From Plantago ovata (Eukaryota > Streptophyta > Magnoliopsida > Lamiales > Plantaginaceae): a DNA stretch of 64,000 nt. Positions 36,680 to 51,795 of the stretch are shown here, one piece after another. The DNA is taken from NCBI GenBank assembly GCA_028274465.1, contig CM051456.1, positions 20,865,033-20,929,032 of the forward strand, in the 5' to 3' direction. Every line of letters begins with the position of its first letter. Within the stretch, counting starts at the first letter, position 1. The notes below the pieces were generated by a model. That model was given only the letters and a program-made list of their open reading frames with translations. It was not told the DNA's origin and did not search any database. The position numbers and the translations under genes are program-made.

Positions 36680-37870
36680 ATGAAGTGGTATTTGAAAGTA
36701 TAGTTAGAGAAAATAACTTATTAGACCCGGTTAAGAAGAGGCATCTAAAAAATAACCACCTTATGCCAACAATTACGTTTTAGACCAAAAATCACATTTT
36801 CTGAGTTGACTAGATATTATTTATAGAAATGCCATAGGCGCAAAAAGTGCAAACCAAACATGGCCTAACTATTTACTTCTTTTTTATTTTTCTAATTTCT
36901 TTTAATTTTTTTTTCCTTCTAATTCTTTTTTCTTATAATTTTTTTTTAACATCTTCTTCTTCTTCTCTAGCTCCGGTACCAGAATAATTATTCCCGTGCC
37001 GGAGCTGTACAAGCTCCGGCATGGAGCGTACACAGCTCACCTGAGTTTAGGGATGACAATGGGTCGGGTTGCGGCCCGGCCAAGCCTGAGAACGGCCTAA
37101 AGTTTAGGCCCAAGCCCAGTCCGTCATGGCCCAGGCCGGGCCCAATTAATTTTTTTTTCAAAAAAAAATAAAAATCCACACATTATAGGAATTATTTTTT
37201 TTTAAATTTTAAAAGAAAATTAGAAATTAAAAGATTTATGAACAAAAAATACTTCAAAAATTTATAAATTATTGGTTGTATTGTATATTAGAATATAAGA
37301 TTCAATAGAAATTTTTCATAAACACATAAAAAAGTATGAAAAATGTATAAATTACAACTTAATTTAATACTACTAGTATATATATATAACAAATTAAATA
37401 GGCACATTTACATATATTATATATAATATATAAAGAAACATATATATACTTGGGTCGGGCCTGGGCCGGGCTAGCGGGCTAGAATTTTTTGTCCAGGCCT
37501 GGCCCATGGGCCTATATAACAGGCCCAAGCCCAACCCAATATGGTGATCGGGCAGGCCTGGTCCGACAAATTCGGGTCGGGTCTGGGCCGGGCTCGCACG
37601 GGCCGGCCCAAATTGCCATCCCTACCTGAGCTCCGCCTAGAGCTTTCAAAGCTGCAAGGTCCGATCTGGAGTTTTAATTTATTTATGTTATTTTTAATTT
37701 TAATTTTTTTTTAAATGCTAAGGCTGTTTGGTTGTCCAAAAATTGAAAAAATGAACAATGCTTAATTCGTGAAATGGTCAAGAGCGTGACCTAAAATGTA
37801 ATTGTTGGCATAAGGTGGTTCTTTAGTTATTAGGGCTGATAACTAGGTGTTAACAAGTTATGGACCCAGT
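36680..37870. mobile_element. Element C: third family member with clear inverted arms, carrying a nested MITE
   Basis: The arms near 36755-36790 (ACCACCTTATGCCAACAATTA) and 37790-37825 are close inverse copies, with outer inverted words around AGACCCGG and GGACCCAG. Inside are a CT-rich tract (36870-36970) and the AGCTCCGG cassette (36970-37045 and 37628-37670), as in A and B. The cassette is split by a hAT-type MITE. No coding capacity. It abuts Element B. Confidence 0.55.
37048..37624. mobile_element. hAT-type MITE nested in Element C
   Basis: A 577-bp element with tips TAGGGATGACAAT and ATTGCCATCCCTA. The 8-bp flanks are CCTGAGTT (37040-37047) and CCTGAGCT (37625-37632), seven of eight matching. 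GC-rich subterminal arms (GGGTCGGG/GGCCCGG words) fold into a hairpin around an AT-rich core. No transposase. Confidence 0.85.
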
Positions 37871-38033
37871 ATAATTATTATGCTTTCAAAATTAAACGGA
37901 AAACTTGCTCCGAGATGGTTGAAGTATAAGTTATATTTTATTTATTTGTAACAACCCAAAATACAAAATGTAAATAAGTGAGAGGGGAGGAGTATTTATA
38001 ATGTGTGGGCAAGACCATCTGGTGAATGCCAAT

Positions 38034-38110
38034 GAGGTCTAGCTCAATTAGTTAGACTGAAGTGTTATGATTTTAGATGTCATGGTTCAATTTGCGTCAA
38101 ATGCGCTATT
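38034..38110 (+). repeat. tRNA-like sequence, possibly a SINE remnant
   Basis: Contains an A-box-like TAGCTCAATTAGTTAGA and, about 35 bp on, a B-box-like GGTTCAATTTGCG, in the order and spacing of a tRNA promoter. The arms do not form a clean cloverleaf and no poly-A tail is obvious, so a functional tRNA gene is unlikely. Confidence 0.3.
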
Positions 38111-39077
38111 ATTTTTAGTTTATTACTAGTTTTGTTGGTATATAATAGTTGTGAAAATATGACTAATGTAATATTGAAATTAAAAAAAATAAATAAAGAC
38201 CATGTTGTGAATTTGACATGGCTACGCCAGACTGCAGTAGTTTGGTGGTGTAGGGTCCATTAATATGGGCGACACGTCGTGCAGCTAAAATAAAAGCCCG
38301 CGAAGACTCTGTAAAATCTCTACCGACGAAACGAAAAGAAACGACTCAGATAATTCAATTTATTTTATATATTGTTCGGTCGTCTTTTCTGCTGCCGTTA
38401 TTATTATTCCTTTTAATTTCTCCTAATAATACTTTTTCCCTGCTGTCTCTCATTAATTTACTCTTCTTAACCCATGATGACCTTTTATTAACCCAACTTA
38501 TTCTTCATCCTACGTTTCTTCTTCTCTTTTAGCTCTCTCAAGTCTCAACCAGAAACAAACAAACAATTCCTTCTCCAAACTTGATAAACCTTTTTCATTC
38601 ATTCTTTCAATTCACTTTTCCCGGAAAAACTCAATTATTCATTAATCAATTCAATTTCGGCCTTGCTGCTTCATCGGTACGTACAGCTAATTCATCTTCA
38701 TTCTAAGTTTTCCTCTTTTAATTCTTTCATTCTAGGATGAAAATTGCGTTGTTGTTGATGTTGTTTCTGTTAGATGTTGTTTGCTTTCATGATCAATCAA
38801 TTGTCAATTCTCCATATGCAAATTCGTGTGTTTTCGTTTTCGTCCTTGTTGTTTTTGTACCCTTACGTGAATTTCAATTTATCCCTCGCAATTTGTTTTC
38901 ATGAAAAATAAATATTCCCTTTTATAAATGAATGGATTTAGCTCCGTTTTGTATTGTAATTGATTGATGTTGAAAATTGGAACCGTATTTGTTTGCTTGC
39001 AGTCAACGTTTTGGAGCTTCTAAAGTTAGGAGAAGACTATATTGTGGATTTTGGTTAGAAATTCAATTTCATGGAAC

Positions 39078-40269
39078 ATGGGATACATAGACACAAAGGA
39101 AAACGAGTTTGTGATCGATATTGAGACTGGTGAGCCTAGTACTGGAGCTGCTGCTGCCCCTGCTGATCCAGCTCCAAGTACTAAGCGGGGGAAGAAGAAA
39201 ACATTGGGCAAGCTTGTCAGTGGAGTCTTGGGTTTTAACGAATTAGGCGGTTTTACTAAAAAAACACCCGTACCTGGAGATGAAACTACACACTTGATTC
39301 CGGACAACAATGATGGAACCCGGAGTCAGGAACTTGTTCCTCTTGTAGGAGGAAAGGACAAGTCAAAGGGAGGAAGGCCTAAAAAACCTCCAAAACCGCC
39401 TCGTCCACCAAGAGGTCCGTCGTTGGATGCTTCTGATATGAGGATGGTCAGAGAAATTGCTAAGATTGCCACTCTCAAGCGTGAGAGAGTTCAACGTATT
39501 AAAGCCTTGAAGAAGGAGAAAGCTGAAAAGGCATCCAATGTGGAGCCGTCATCACCGACTACCACATTACCCAAGTCATCTGGAAGCACCGTCTTGGCCT
39601 TGATCATCACTGTTCTATTTTTCCTTGTGATAGTCTACCAAGGTACTAGCCGTTTGTTTGCCTTCAGTTCATTACAATTATGGAATGTATGATATGATGT
39701 GTGGGTGTGATCGGAACATAATTTTGGATTATCTTGCTACTTGGGTGCATTGAAAAAATTCATGCATGTACCTGGTTCCTAAATTTGTTTTAAGATTTTT
39801 GTGGCAGAGTCTCACCTCTGTGCGCTTGTTTTGTGCACATGAATGCATATGTATGACTTAATTAAGTGTCTTGAATGTATTTCAGCCACGAGGTCTTCTA
39901 AACCTGGTTTCCATAAGAATTTTTCTGGTTCATTGATTATGTATGGCATTAATGATGTTGCTTGTTTGTCTTACACCAATTCTCTGATTTTAGGATTTAA
40001 TTCCGTCAATAGCAGCAAGAGTATTATTACCCTGGCGGGAGGAGCTCCTGGGCCAGCACCGGAGACTAAAGACTCAGCGTCCGCTCTGTTACATTATACT
40101 GTCCAGTCAAATGGCGGTGCTGGTCCAAGTTTGGCAGCACCTCCCAAGTGAGTAAAAGGCTATTACTTTTTCCTTTTCTTTTCTTCTAGTTAATCTAACC
40201 ATTTCCGCGCTTTGTCCTTGTAGATCTACGGAACAGTTCACTGGTGCAGAGTTTAGTTTCCGGGGCTGA
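39078..40269 (+). CDS. Single-pass membrane protein of unknown function, plant-conserved type
   Basis: Four coding exons give 261 aa: 39078-39642, 39886-39906 (21-nt microexon), 39994-40147, 40224-40269. The N-terminal half is acidic and Pro/Lys-rich with a basic KGGRPKKPPKPPRPPRGPS stretch near residue 105-125, then a Lys/Arg-rich helix and one hydrophobic segment at about 169-188 (TVLALIITVLFFLVIVY). The Ser/Pro/Gly tail ends EFSFRG. I recall similar short plant proteins of unknown role. A leader intron probably runs from a donor near 38680 (GTACGTAC) to 39001. An upstream ATG at 39071, out of frame, overlaps the start. The 87-nt intron 39907-39993 has a weak donor (GTTTCC), is divisible by three and has no stop, so it may be retained. 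Confidence 0.75.
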
Positions 40270-42205
40270 GTGATGCAGTGACATGTTTCGTCATAATGAT
40301 ATACTTGGGATGCCACAGAATACTGAGGGTCTGCTTTTCATATTAGAAACTCACACATCAGTTGAATATAAATTCGTTCTTTCTTTCTATCTATACTGTA
40401 CAATCTCCATTTGCTTATGTGTATTTTGTACAGACTGTTCTAAAATTTTGTGGGAAAAATTATTTCTACCTCATAGAACACGGATAATCTTGAACTCTGT
40501 AGATTATATTACCTGTTATAAAAAGAAATATGAGCAAACGTGTTAAATGTCAAATGCTAATTTACCATTCTTTTGGTAGGAAAAGGTAAATGATAGATCA
40601 TGGAGTCCTTTTTTTATTTTTGTTTGCTATGTTCTTATGTTTGATGGTACTTGCATCTGTGGTGTCGAGGAAAATGATAGATCATGGAGTCCTTTTTTTA
40701 TTTTATTTTGTTTGCTATGTTCTTATGTTTGATGGTACTTGCATCTGTGGTGTCAAGTTAACTCTCAGTTATCGATGTTCCAGTCAATGGAATTGTATTT
40801 TCTACCAACCTTTTAGTGCAGCTGAGGTACTCTATATTGAACTGCTAAGGCTGCCTGTCTATCTGTCTGTCCTATGCTGGTATGTAACTATGTATGAACT
40901 GAACCTGATAGAAATTGCACCGAAACAGTAGTTGCTGCATGAACCACCTTGCTGCTGTCTGTTATTTTGTATGTGAAGGCTTGATGATTTTGGCAGCCCT
41001 TTTATTGAGCTGTAATTATTGTTCCTCTTAGATAGAAAGGTCCAGTGAAAGCACTTGCTGATCCAGTAGGCAGATCATTCACAAATGGGTTTGAAAGGTG
41101 ATCATCTGCTTGTTTGGTTTGCTAATACAACCACTTTGGCTCGCTAATAACTAGCCTTTAAAACATGTCAAGGGAGAACTTGAGGACAGTTATTGTAAGT
41201 TTATAACCAGGTTAGGGAGGAAAGGGTAGAGGGATCACTCAATGGGTGGTTCATTTTGGTTGTCAATCAACGTTAGAGTTATCAAATTTGTGTAAAATCC
41301 CTCCGTTATAGGAGAAGTTATCACCACATTCCCCCAACCCACATTCCGTCTGTTGTGCGTAAAATTCCCACATTATGTTGTGCTTAGTTTTTCAAATCGA
41401 GGGAAGTTTACGCAGTTTGTGCAACTTTTTTTTTTCCAATCGGCTAAAACATTTATTTGTAAAACGGACCATAAGATAAGTAATGTTCGGAAACGTTACA
41501 CAAAACCAAAACTTGCTAACTCAACAAAACCTCAAGAACCAAGAAAGTGAGAGAGACCGAGAGCATGTGCCAAGGATTGCCTCATCTTAACAACCCAATA
41601 GAACATGACCTTTGTTAATTGGACACCAAACCGGAGTTAAAAAACCAAAGATTTTATGCACTTAACTCATTAACGTTTAACGTTATGCATTGAACCTTTT
41701 GGTCCCAAAGTTCCATTGTCGACTTATCTAGGGAGGAAAGGGTCGAGGGAGTACTTTTTCAAATGGCCCAAAAGTTAGTTGTTGACTCGTCTGGTGATGA
41801 TTTGTCATGTGATTCGGTTTCTTATACTACTACATCAAGTGCATTGATCATTGGCCCTACTTGCTAGTCCTAACTATTATTAACATATTCATAATGTTGG
41901 TATTTATAAAAATCATTTAAAGTCCACAACTAAAAAATGAAAAGGAAAAAAAATACGTGCTAAAAAATACAAGAACGGTTGGGGGCTAGCATTTTTAGTA
42001 TTCATAGGTACAAATGTTTATGAAATTAATGTTTATTATGATTAAAAATGTCAATCTCCAAAGAATGTGTTCAATTTATTTGGTCATGGACCAAATTATG
42101 TAGTTTGATACGATTTAGAATTAATTTTAGATTAAACATAGTCTAAAAAAGTCTTAACAAAAAATTTACGGGCGGAGGTAAAACGTAGTTCAGGAATTGA
42201 GGTTA
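40270..42205. other. Intergenic DNA after the membrane-protein gene
   Basis: Apart from the tandem duplication at 40588-40763, only chance open frames are seen (for example 41353-41550). The sequence is AT-rich with no recognisable protein or RNA gene. Confidence 0.5.
40588..40763 (+). repeat. Tandem direct duplication, unit 84-89 bp
   Basis: Copy one (about 40591-40674) and copy two (40675-40763) are nearly identical from TGATAGATCATGGAGTCC to TGCATCTGTGGTGTC; the second has a few extra bases in its T-rich part. It lies in the 3' flank of the membrane-protein gene and looks recent. Confidence 0.9.
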
Positions 42206-43122
42206 CAGTATAACCTCTATAAATTAATAACCTTGGGACCGTGAAAATTTATTATCTTATCCAGATATTAATTTATCTATAAATTAATATTTTATTAATT
42301 TACATAGTAGCTAATCCGTAAACGTGTAAACTTCGTTTCGATCATTCACCTAACACTACGTCTAAGATCCAACCATGTGATGATGTTGGGATTATTCGAT
42401 TTCAAGATGCATTATCCTAAACGATTTTATCGAACTCTATTGGAATGTTATGAAATTGGTATTCTCAATCCAGGGAAGATAAACATCACACAAACAATCA
42501 ATCTTACAATTTCAGCTTGGACTGCTGATGCTAAAAAGAATGCAATTGCTAATTGTGTCCGTCATTGTAAGCTTCGGACCATGGATACTGAAAATTCAGA
42601 ATTTCCTCCATTGAACGACGGAAGCATACATGAGCTCCAAGTCTTAATTAAAGAGTTGAACTATCGTAAAAAAATGGATGTTGAGGATCTTTTAAACTGC
42701 CCTAGAGAAATAATATGACCGAGTTGCTAACCGATGAGCAATTCTCTGAAGACATCATGGAACATGACAAAAATGACGAAGCAATACATGCGGCATTCAC
42801 ATTGAAAAGTTTTCTAATTTCTACTATAGCATGAGCATTCTACGTAGTCATTTCTAACTGCACTTAGAAAACTTAAAGATCATGTTCTGGAAAATATATA
42901 TAAATTTCAATAAAAAACAAGTAACTATGAAATTATTTTTCAAGAAAGTTGTGTAAGTTAGTTACATATATATTTTTGTAATAAAATTAATGAATTATTA
43001 ATTTATGTATCGGATGAGACCTATTTAATTTTAATAAAAATTATTATATTATAATACTAACCAGATTATTAATTTAACACGTCGGTCCCGATATTCAGGA
43101 TTAATTTATGCAGGTTCTACTG
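42206..43122 (+). mobile_element. pogo/Lemi-like Tc1/mariner transposon, internally deleted
   Basis: A 917-bp element with tips CAGTATAACCTCTATAAATT and the inverse of AATTTATGCAGGTTCTACTG, flanked by TA (42204-42205 and 43123-43124). These are typical of plant pogo-like elements. Inside, 42380-42718 encodes about 110 aa of a pogo/CENP-B-type transposase end (FDFKMHYPKRFYR, LTISAWTADAKKNAIANCVRHC, as in WxxVxxxTIxNCFRHC of the family). The DNA-binding N-terminus and most of the DDE catalytic core are missing, so it cannot move on its own. Confidence 0.8.
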
Positions 43123-43164
43123 TATTTTAGGTTAGTGAGAAATTTACAGGTGAGTTCATTTCAG

Positions 43165-43275
43165 GGCTCGAGGCCCAAGTACAGAAAGGTTAAAAAGATA
43201 CCTAAGTAATACGATACCGTATCGAGCAGGCTAAAGTGCAGCCTACTATATAAAATCCATCTCAAACCCTAGACA
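43165..43275 (+). promoter_or_regulatory. Promoter of the PRP43-type helicase: site II-like, TATA and telo-box
   Basis: GGCCCA (near 43171) is a site II-type element, CTATATAAAA (about 43246-43254) a TATA box, and AAACCCTA (43264-43271) a plant telo-box. The combination is characteristic of genes for ribosome biogenesis and growth, which fits a PRP43 helicase. The coding ATG is 134 bp past the telo-box. Confidence 0.6.
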
Positions 43276-43404
43276 ACTCTTTTCTCCCTTTCTCTTCGAG
43301 CGAGGGTTCTTTCTCAAATTCCCCCAATCAAAGAAGCCTAAATTAGGGTTCTCTTCTTCATTTTGTCCGATTCGCGCGTAATCATCATCTCCTCGTCAAA
43401 TTGG

Positions 43405-47155
<3,751 letters not shown>

Positions 47156-47771
47156 AATTTCACATTTGACTGCAATGAGCACCTTCTCTCATGTGTTTTA
47201 ATGTTAAAAGAATGGTGAAATTTGACTGTGTACCCATTTCGATTTATCAGTTGTGTTCACAACATTTTATGTTATAGAATACGAACGATTTTACATTACT
47301 CGATTACTCTGTCATCAACTGTCTACTTTTCAATTGGATACATACAGGATTCTGTTTTTCTTCAACTGTTTTTAATATATGTCACTTATTCAAGTTTGGA
47401 TCCTGTAAGAATTTTCATTTAGTACTACAGCCAGTATCGGTTAGTGTACGGAACTACGGACAAGAAAGACTAACATCGTGATGATGCTTCGATTGTTCAC
47501 TTGAAACTGAAGAAATCTTGATTTCATTTCTACATTTGGTTATACGTGTTGAAGTAACAAAAACATACTCGATTATTTGGAGTATATACTATGGGGAGAT
47601 TATTTTAATAAAATGTATACGAGATTTATAAACGGCACATCAGGCTGGTGGTAGCATTTTCTACATTTGGTTATACATGTGGATTTTTGCCCTCCGTGGC
47701 TTTCTATTATTTTAAATTCAGACACTAGACCTGTTATTCAGTTTGTAAAACCTAACGCTTTTTAATTTTAA

Positions 47772-48046
47772 GAGCACTAGCAATGGAGGCTTATTTGGGA
47801 CTTTATAAATGTAGCACATGCTCGGGGCTACATATTTGAAGCCCCCAAATAAGTCCCAAATAATATTTTTTAATGTCATTTTCTTTCTCTTTCATTAATT
47901 GTGTGGTGCATGTGGAATGTATGTGTTATGTGAAACCCAAAAAAAGCTCTTAACCATTGTAACGACAAATGAAAGGGACTTATTTGGGGGTTAAGTCCCA
48001 AATAATCCCCAAGTTTGTAGACACAATTGCTACTTTGCGAGTGCTC
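47772..48046. mobile_element. PIF/Harbinger (Tourist-like) MITE
   Basis: A 275-bp element with tips GAGCACTAGCAA and TTGCGAGTGCTC (imperfect inverse), flanked by TAA (47769-47771 and 48047-48049). Internal AAGCCCCCAAATAAGTCCC and inverse words fold back. It lies between the helicase and argininosuccinate synthase genes, about 590 bp before the latter's ATG. Confidence 0.8.
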
Positions 48047-48640
48047 TAATACACTACTATATCTTTCAAACTTTAAAAAAGTAAATAATACTGTAATAAT
48101 TAAGAGGTACTAACCCGCCGGCCCAAAGTGAATTTGTACTCGTGGACTGAACTAAGAGGGAGTCCAGCCCAATTAGAAGGAAGCAATAAAAAGGCCCCCA
48201 TCATTTTCTCGTTTCTCAGCTGCCACCTTTATTCATCGTCACTGTCCTCACCGTGTGTGCTCTCTTCCTAACTCTCTGCGCCGCCGTTTCTGACAACGGT
48301 AAAGCCCAAAAACCTACTTCTCCCTTTCCTAATTTTCTGTCTCTGCTTTGCTCGATTGAACGTGGTTGTCAAATGATTTTTTCTCAATAGTTTCTTGATT
48401 TTGTCTTCCAATCTTTTATAACCTGAGGTTAGGATATTCTCTTTTACTGTCTGTCTGTGTTTTAATCTTGTCCTTTGTCCTTTGTATTGCTGTATCTTCG
48501 ATTTTCTTTTCGTATTGATAGAGAGTATGCTGTTGTTTGTTTGTTTTTACTGTATCATTTTTTTATAAAGAAGAATGAATTGAATGTGGATTGTTTGAAA
48601 CCCCAGAAACATAAACTTTTGAGTGACGAGGATTTGAAGA

Positions 48641-51265
48641 ATGGCTCAATTACAGACAATCCATTCTTGTTCTAACACCAAATTCCCTTTCCATGGTTCC
48701 AAAAGAGGTATCTTTTCTCTAAAAAAAGCCCCTTTTCATCATTCCCTTTGTGAATTTAAACCGGAAGTAACTTCTTTTTTGTATTAATGTAGAATCAGCT
48801 CAAATTTTATATCGTCACAAAGCTCAATGCTCCAGAAATATCTCCTCCTCCAACCCAGAGGTATTCTATGTCCTATGATACCTTTTTTCATTCATGTCTT
48901 TCTTTGAAATGCTGATTCTACAAGTTCATTCCTTTTCTTTGTTTTTGAAATTTCAGCTTGGGGCGCTGACAAGTGAGTTTCATGGTCAAGCAATTGTTCA
49001 AAAGACAGCTAAACTCGGTGTCTCTTGTAAAAATAATGGTATCTGCCTCTTGGCTTCATTGGTTCAGATTTGTAGTATCTGCCTTGGTTTTTATTTCTGG
49101 TCCTGTTTCATGCAATATATTATGGCTAACCAAGTTTAACATATTCGTGTGTGTAAATAAATATTCATGTGTGGAATTGGCATCATGATGGCATATGTTG
49201 ATCCTTGCACACAGATATTGCATTTAATTTGGTAGAATGATGGTTTAGTGACCACTGCTTGATCTTATGCAGTTGTCCGAGCAGCCTTGGCTAGTGACAA
49301 GGAGACAATGGCTTCTGTTTCCCTCAATGGAGGTTTACGTAAGAAGTTGAACAAAGTTGTCCTTGCCTACAGTGGCGGCTTAGATACATCTGTAATTGTA
49401 CCTTGGCTTCGGTATGCTAATTATTTTCTTCTTGATGCTATTTTACATTGATTACAAGTGTTACAATGTCTTTCATTGAGTCAGTCAATCAGCTCTGAGG
49501 TGTGTTTTTTCCTGCAGGGAGAACTATGGCTGCGAGGTGGTTTGCTTCACCGCAGATGTTGGCCAAGTATGTGAAATCTAATTATAAGTATAGTAAGAAG
49601 TGCAGATGTCGTTTGAGTTACCACAAAAAGAACTGAGTTTTGGTAAAGAGAACTTAACAGTTTTAAATTGTTTGATTGAATGGTGTGAACCTCTTAGGGA
49701 TTGCAAGAACTTGAAGGCTTAGAGCAAAAGGCAAAAGCTAGTGGGGCATGTCAGCTAGTTGTGAAAGACCTGCAGGAAGAATTTGTGAAAGATTTCATCT
49801 TTCCTTGCTTGCGAGCTGGAGCCATTTATGAGAGGAAGTACTTGCTTGGGACTTCAATGGCTCGCCCAGTTATTGCAAAGGTACAATATATATGTTTCAG
49901 TGAAAAAAAGATGTTCTTTCTTTTTGTTTGTTTTCTCCAATGTATGATTTTTTTCCCCACATAAAAAATGCAGGCCATGGTTGATGTTGCAAAAGAGGTT
50001 GGCGCTGATGCAGTTGCCCATGGATGTACCGGGAAGGGAAATGATCAGGTATGGTTCAAGATTTCACTAGTTCTGCAGTTAAAGTTTAGTTGGAAAAGTG
50101 AACAATTTTCATTGACCATGTATTTTGTTGCAGGTCCGGTTTGAACTCACTTTCTTTGCTCTGAATCCTGAACTGAGTGTTGTTGCTCCTTGGAGGGAAT
50201 GGGAAATTACAGGAAGAGAAGATGCAATTGAGTATGCTATCAAGCATAATGTACCCGTCCCAGTGACAAAGAAATCAATCTATAGCAGAGATAGGAATTT
50301 GTGGCACCTTAGTCATGAGGTAATTAGTGATATCCTATGGTGGAACCTTCTGAGAGCTTGGTTTTATATTGTTTCACTGTGTTGTGCTTGTTTGAAAGCA
50401 AGTTTCTACCTGTGGCTCATTTGGATGAGAGATTGAGAATTATATTTTGGGTTTATAAATATGTTGTATGCATTATCTATAGGAATGTCTTTATGCCTAA
50501 ATGTTGACGGGCTTGTTGCTTTGATGTTAAGGGTGATATCTTGGAAGATCCAGCAAATGAGCCAATGGAAGATATGTACATGATGAGTGTTGACCCGAAA
50601 GATGCCCCGAATGAACCCCAGTTAGTACCTTTCTCAACATTCACTTGCAAATTTTCAGTCATCATGCCATTATTGATCAATACATTCTTATTCTTTCCAT
50701 GAGTTGGTGCAGGTACTTGAAAATTGGTATTGTTGAAGGTCTCCCTGTTTCCATTGACGGGAAGGAACTCTCCCCTGCAAAGTTACTTGCAGAGCTGAAT
50801 GACATTGGTGGGAAGCATGGAATTGGCCGTATAGATATGGTTGAAAACCGACTTGTTGGGATGAAGAGCCGTGGTGTGTACGAAACTCCTGGCGGAACTA
50901 TTCTCTTCGCAGCAGCACGAGAACTCGAGTCTCTGACACTTGATCGTGAAACCATGCAAATCAAGGATGGCCTTGCCCTCAAGTACGCTGAATTGGTTTA
51001 CGCTGGGAGATGGTTTGATCCACTCCGTGAGTCGATGGATGCTTTCATGAAGGAAATCAGCAAGACTACTACTGGAACAGTGACTCTGAAGCTGTACAAA
51101 GGATCAGTTAGCGTCACTGGCAGGGAAAGCCCAAATAGTCTGTACAGGCAAGATATCTCCTCATTCGAGAGTGGTGATATCTACAATCAAGCCGATGCTG
51201 CTGGATTCATTCGGTTGTATGGGTTGCCTATGAGGGTCCGTGCTATGCTTGAGAAAGGCCTTTGA
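48641..51265 (+). CDS. ASS: Argininosuccinate synthase, chloroplast-targeted
   Basis: Condenses citrulline and aspartate with ATP to argininosuccinate, the penultimate step of arginine synthesis, in plastids. Ten exons give 496 aa: 48641-48707, 48793-48860, 48957-49038, 49273-49411, 49518-49566, 49698-49880, 49974-50048, 50134-50319, 50532-50620, 50713-51265. Residues 1 to about 95 are Ser-rich and basic, a likely transit peptide. The ATP-binding AYSGGLDTS is at 104-112; [20 protein letters not shown], and [20 protein letters not shown] are further family signatures. The C-terminus [14 protein letters not shown] is typical. A leader intron probably begins at a donor near 48300. Site II-like GGCCCA and AGCCCA words lie near 48120-48170. 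All junctions keep frame. Confidence 0.96.
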
Positions 51266-51795
51266 TCAATGAGTTACTAGGTCGATTGTCTTGTATTGAA
51301 ATGAAGATTTTAGCAGCCTAGCAGTTCTCTAAATTCCTGTTTTAGTACTGTGACTCATTTATGGCTCCAATTTCATCATTTAATAACATTGTGGGTTTAT
51401 CCAGTGGATTGTGCAATTTGCACCAATGTTCTCAGCCAAAAAAATCTTGTGACCAGTTCAATGTGCTGTGAAATCTATTACTAGCATTGTTCTGTAAAAT
51501 GTACTCTTAACAACCTACCAAGTACTAAAATCATTAATAGGATTTATTACAATCATTATTATTCTGCACATGATACAACAACCCACACCAAACAAAACCA
51601 AAGACATTCCAAGTGTTCAACAGATGCAACATGATGTTAACTGAAAATGATATATATCCACTCAGAAATTACACAGATATTATATCAGAATGGAGGACTA
51701 TATATGTCCCTATCTTGCTGTAATACTAGAGGAACTGGCAATAGGATTTGAATTTGACAGAACATGTCCTCCTTTCTCAGCTGCAATTCTGCATC

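Noticed and set aside
38034-38110. A functional tRNA gene
   Set aside because: Box A and box B are present but the stems do not pair well; kept only as a SINE-like remnant.
43363-43404. Upstream extension of the helicase frame
   Set aside because: It starts at TTG, while the ATG at 43405 gives the family-typical MGTERKRK start.
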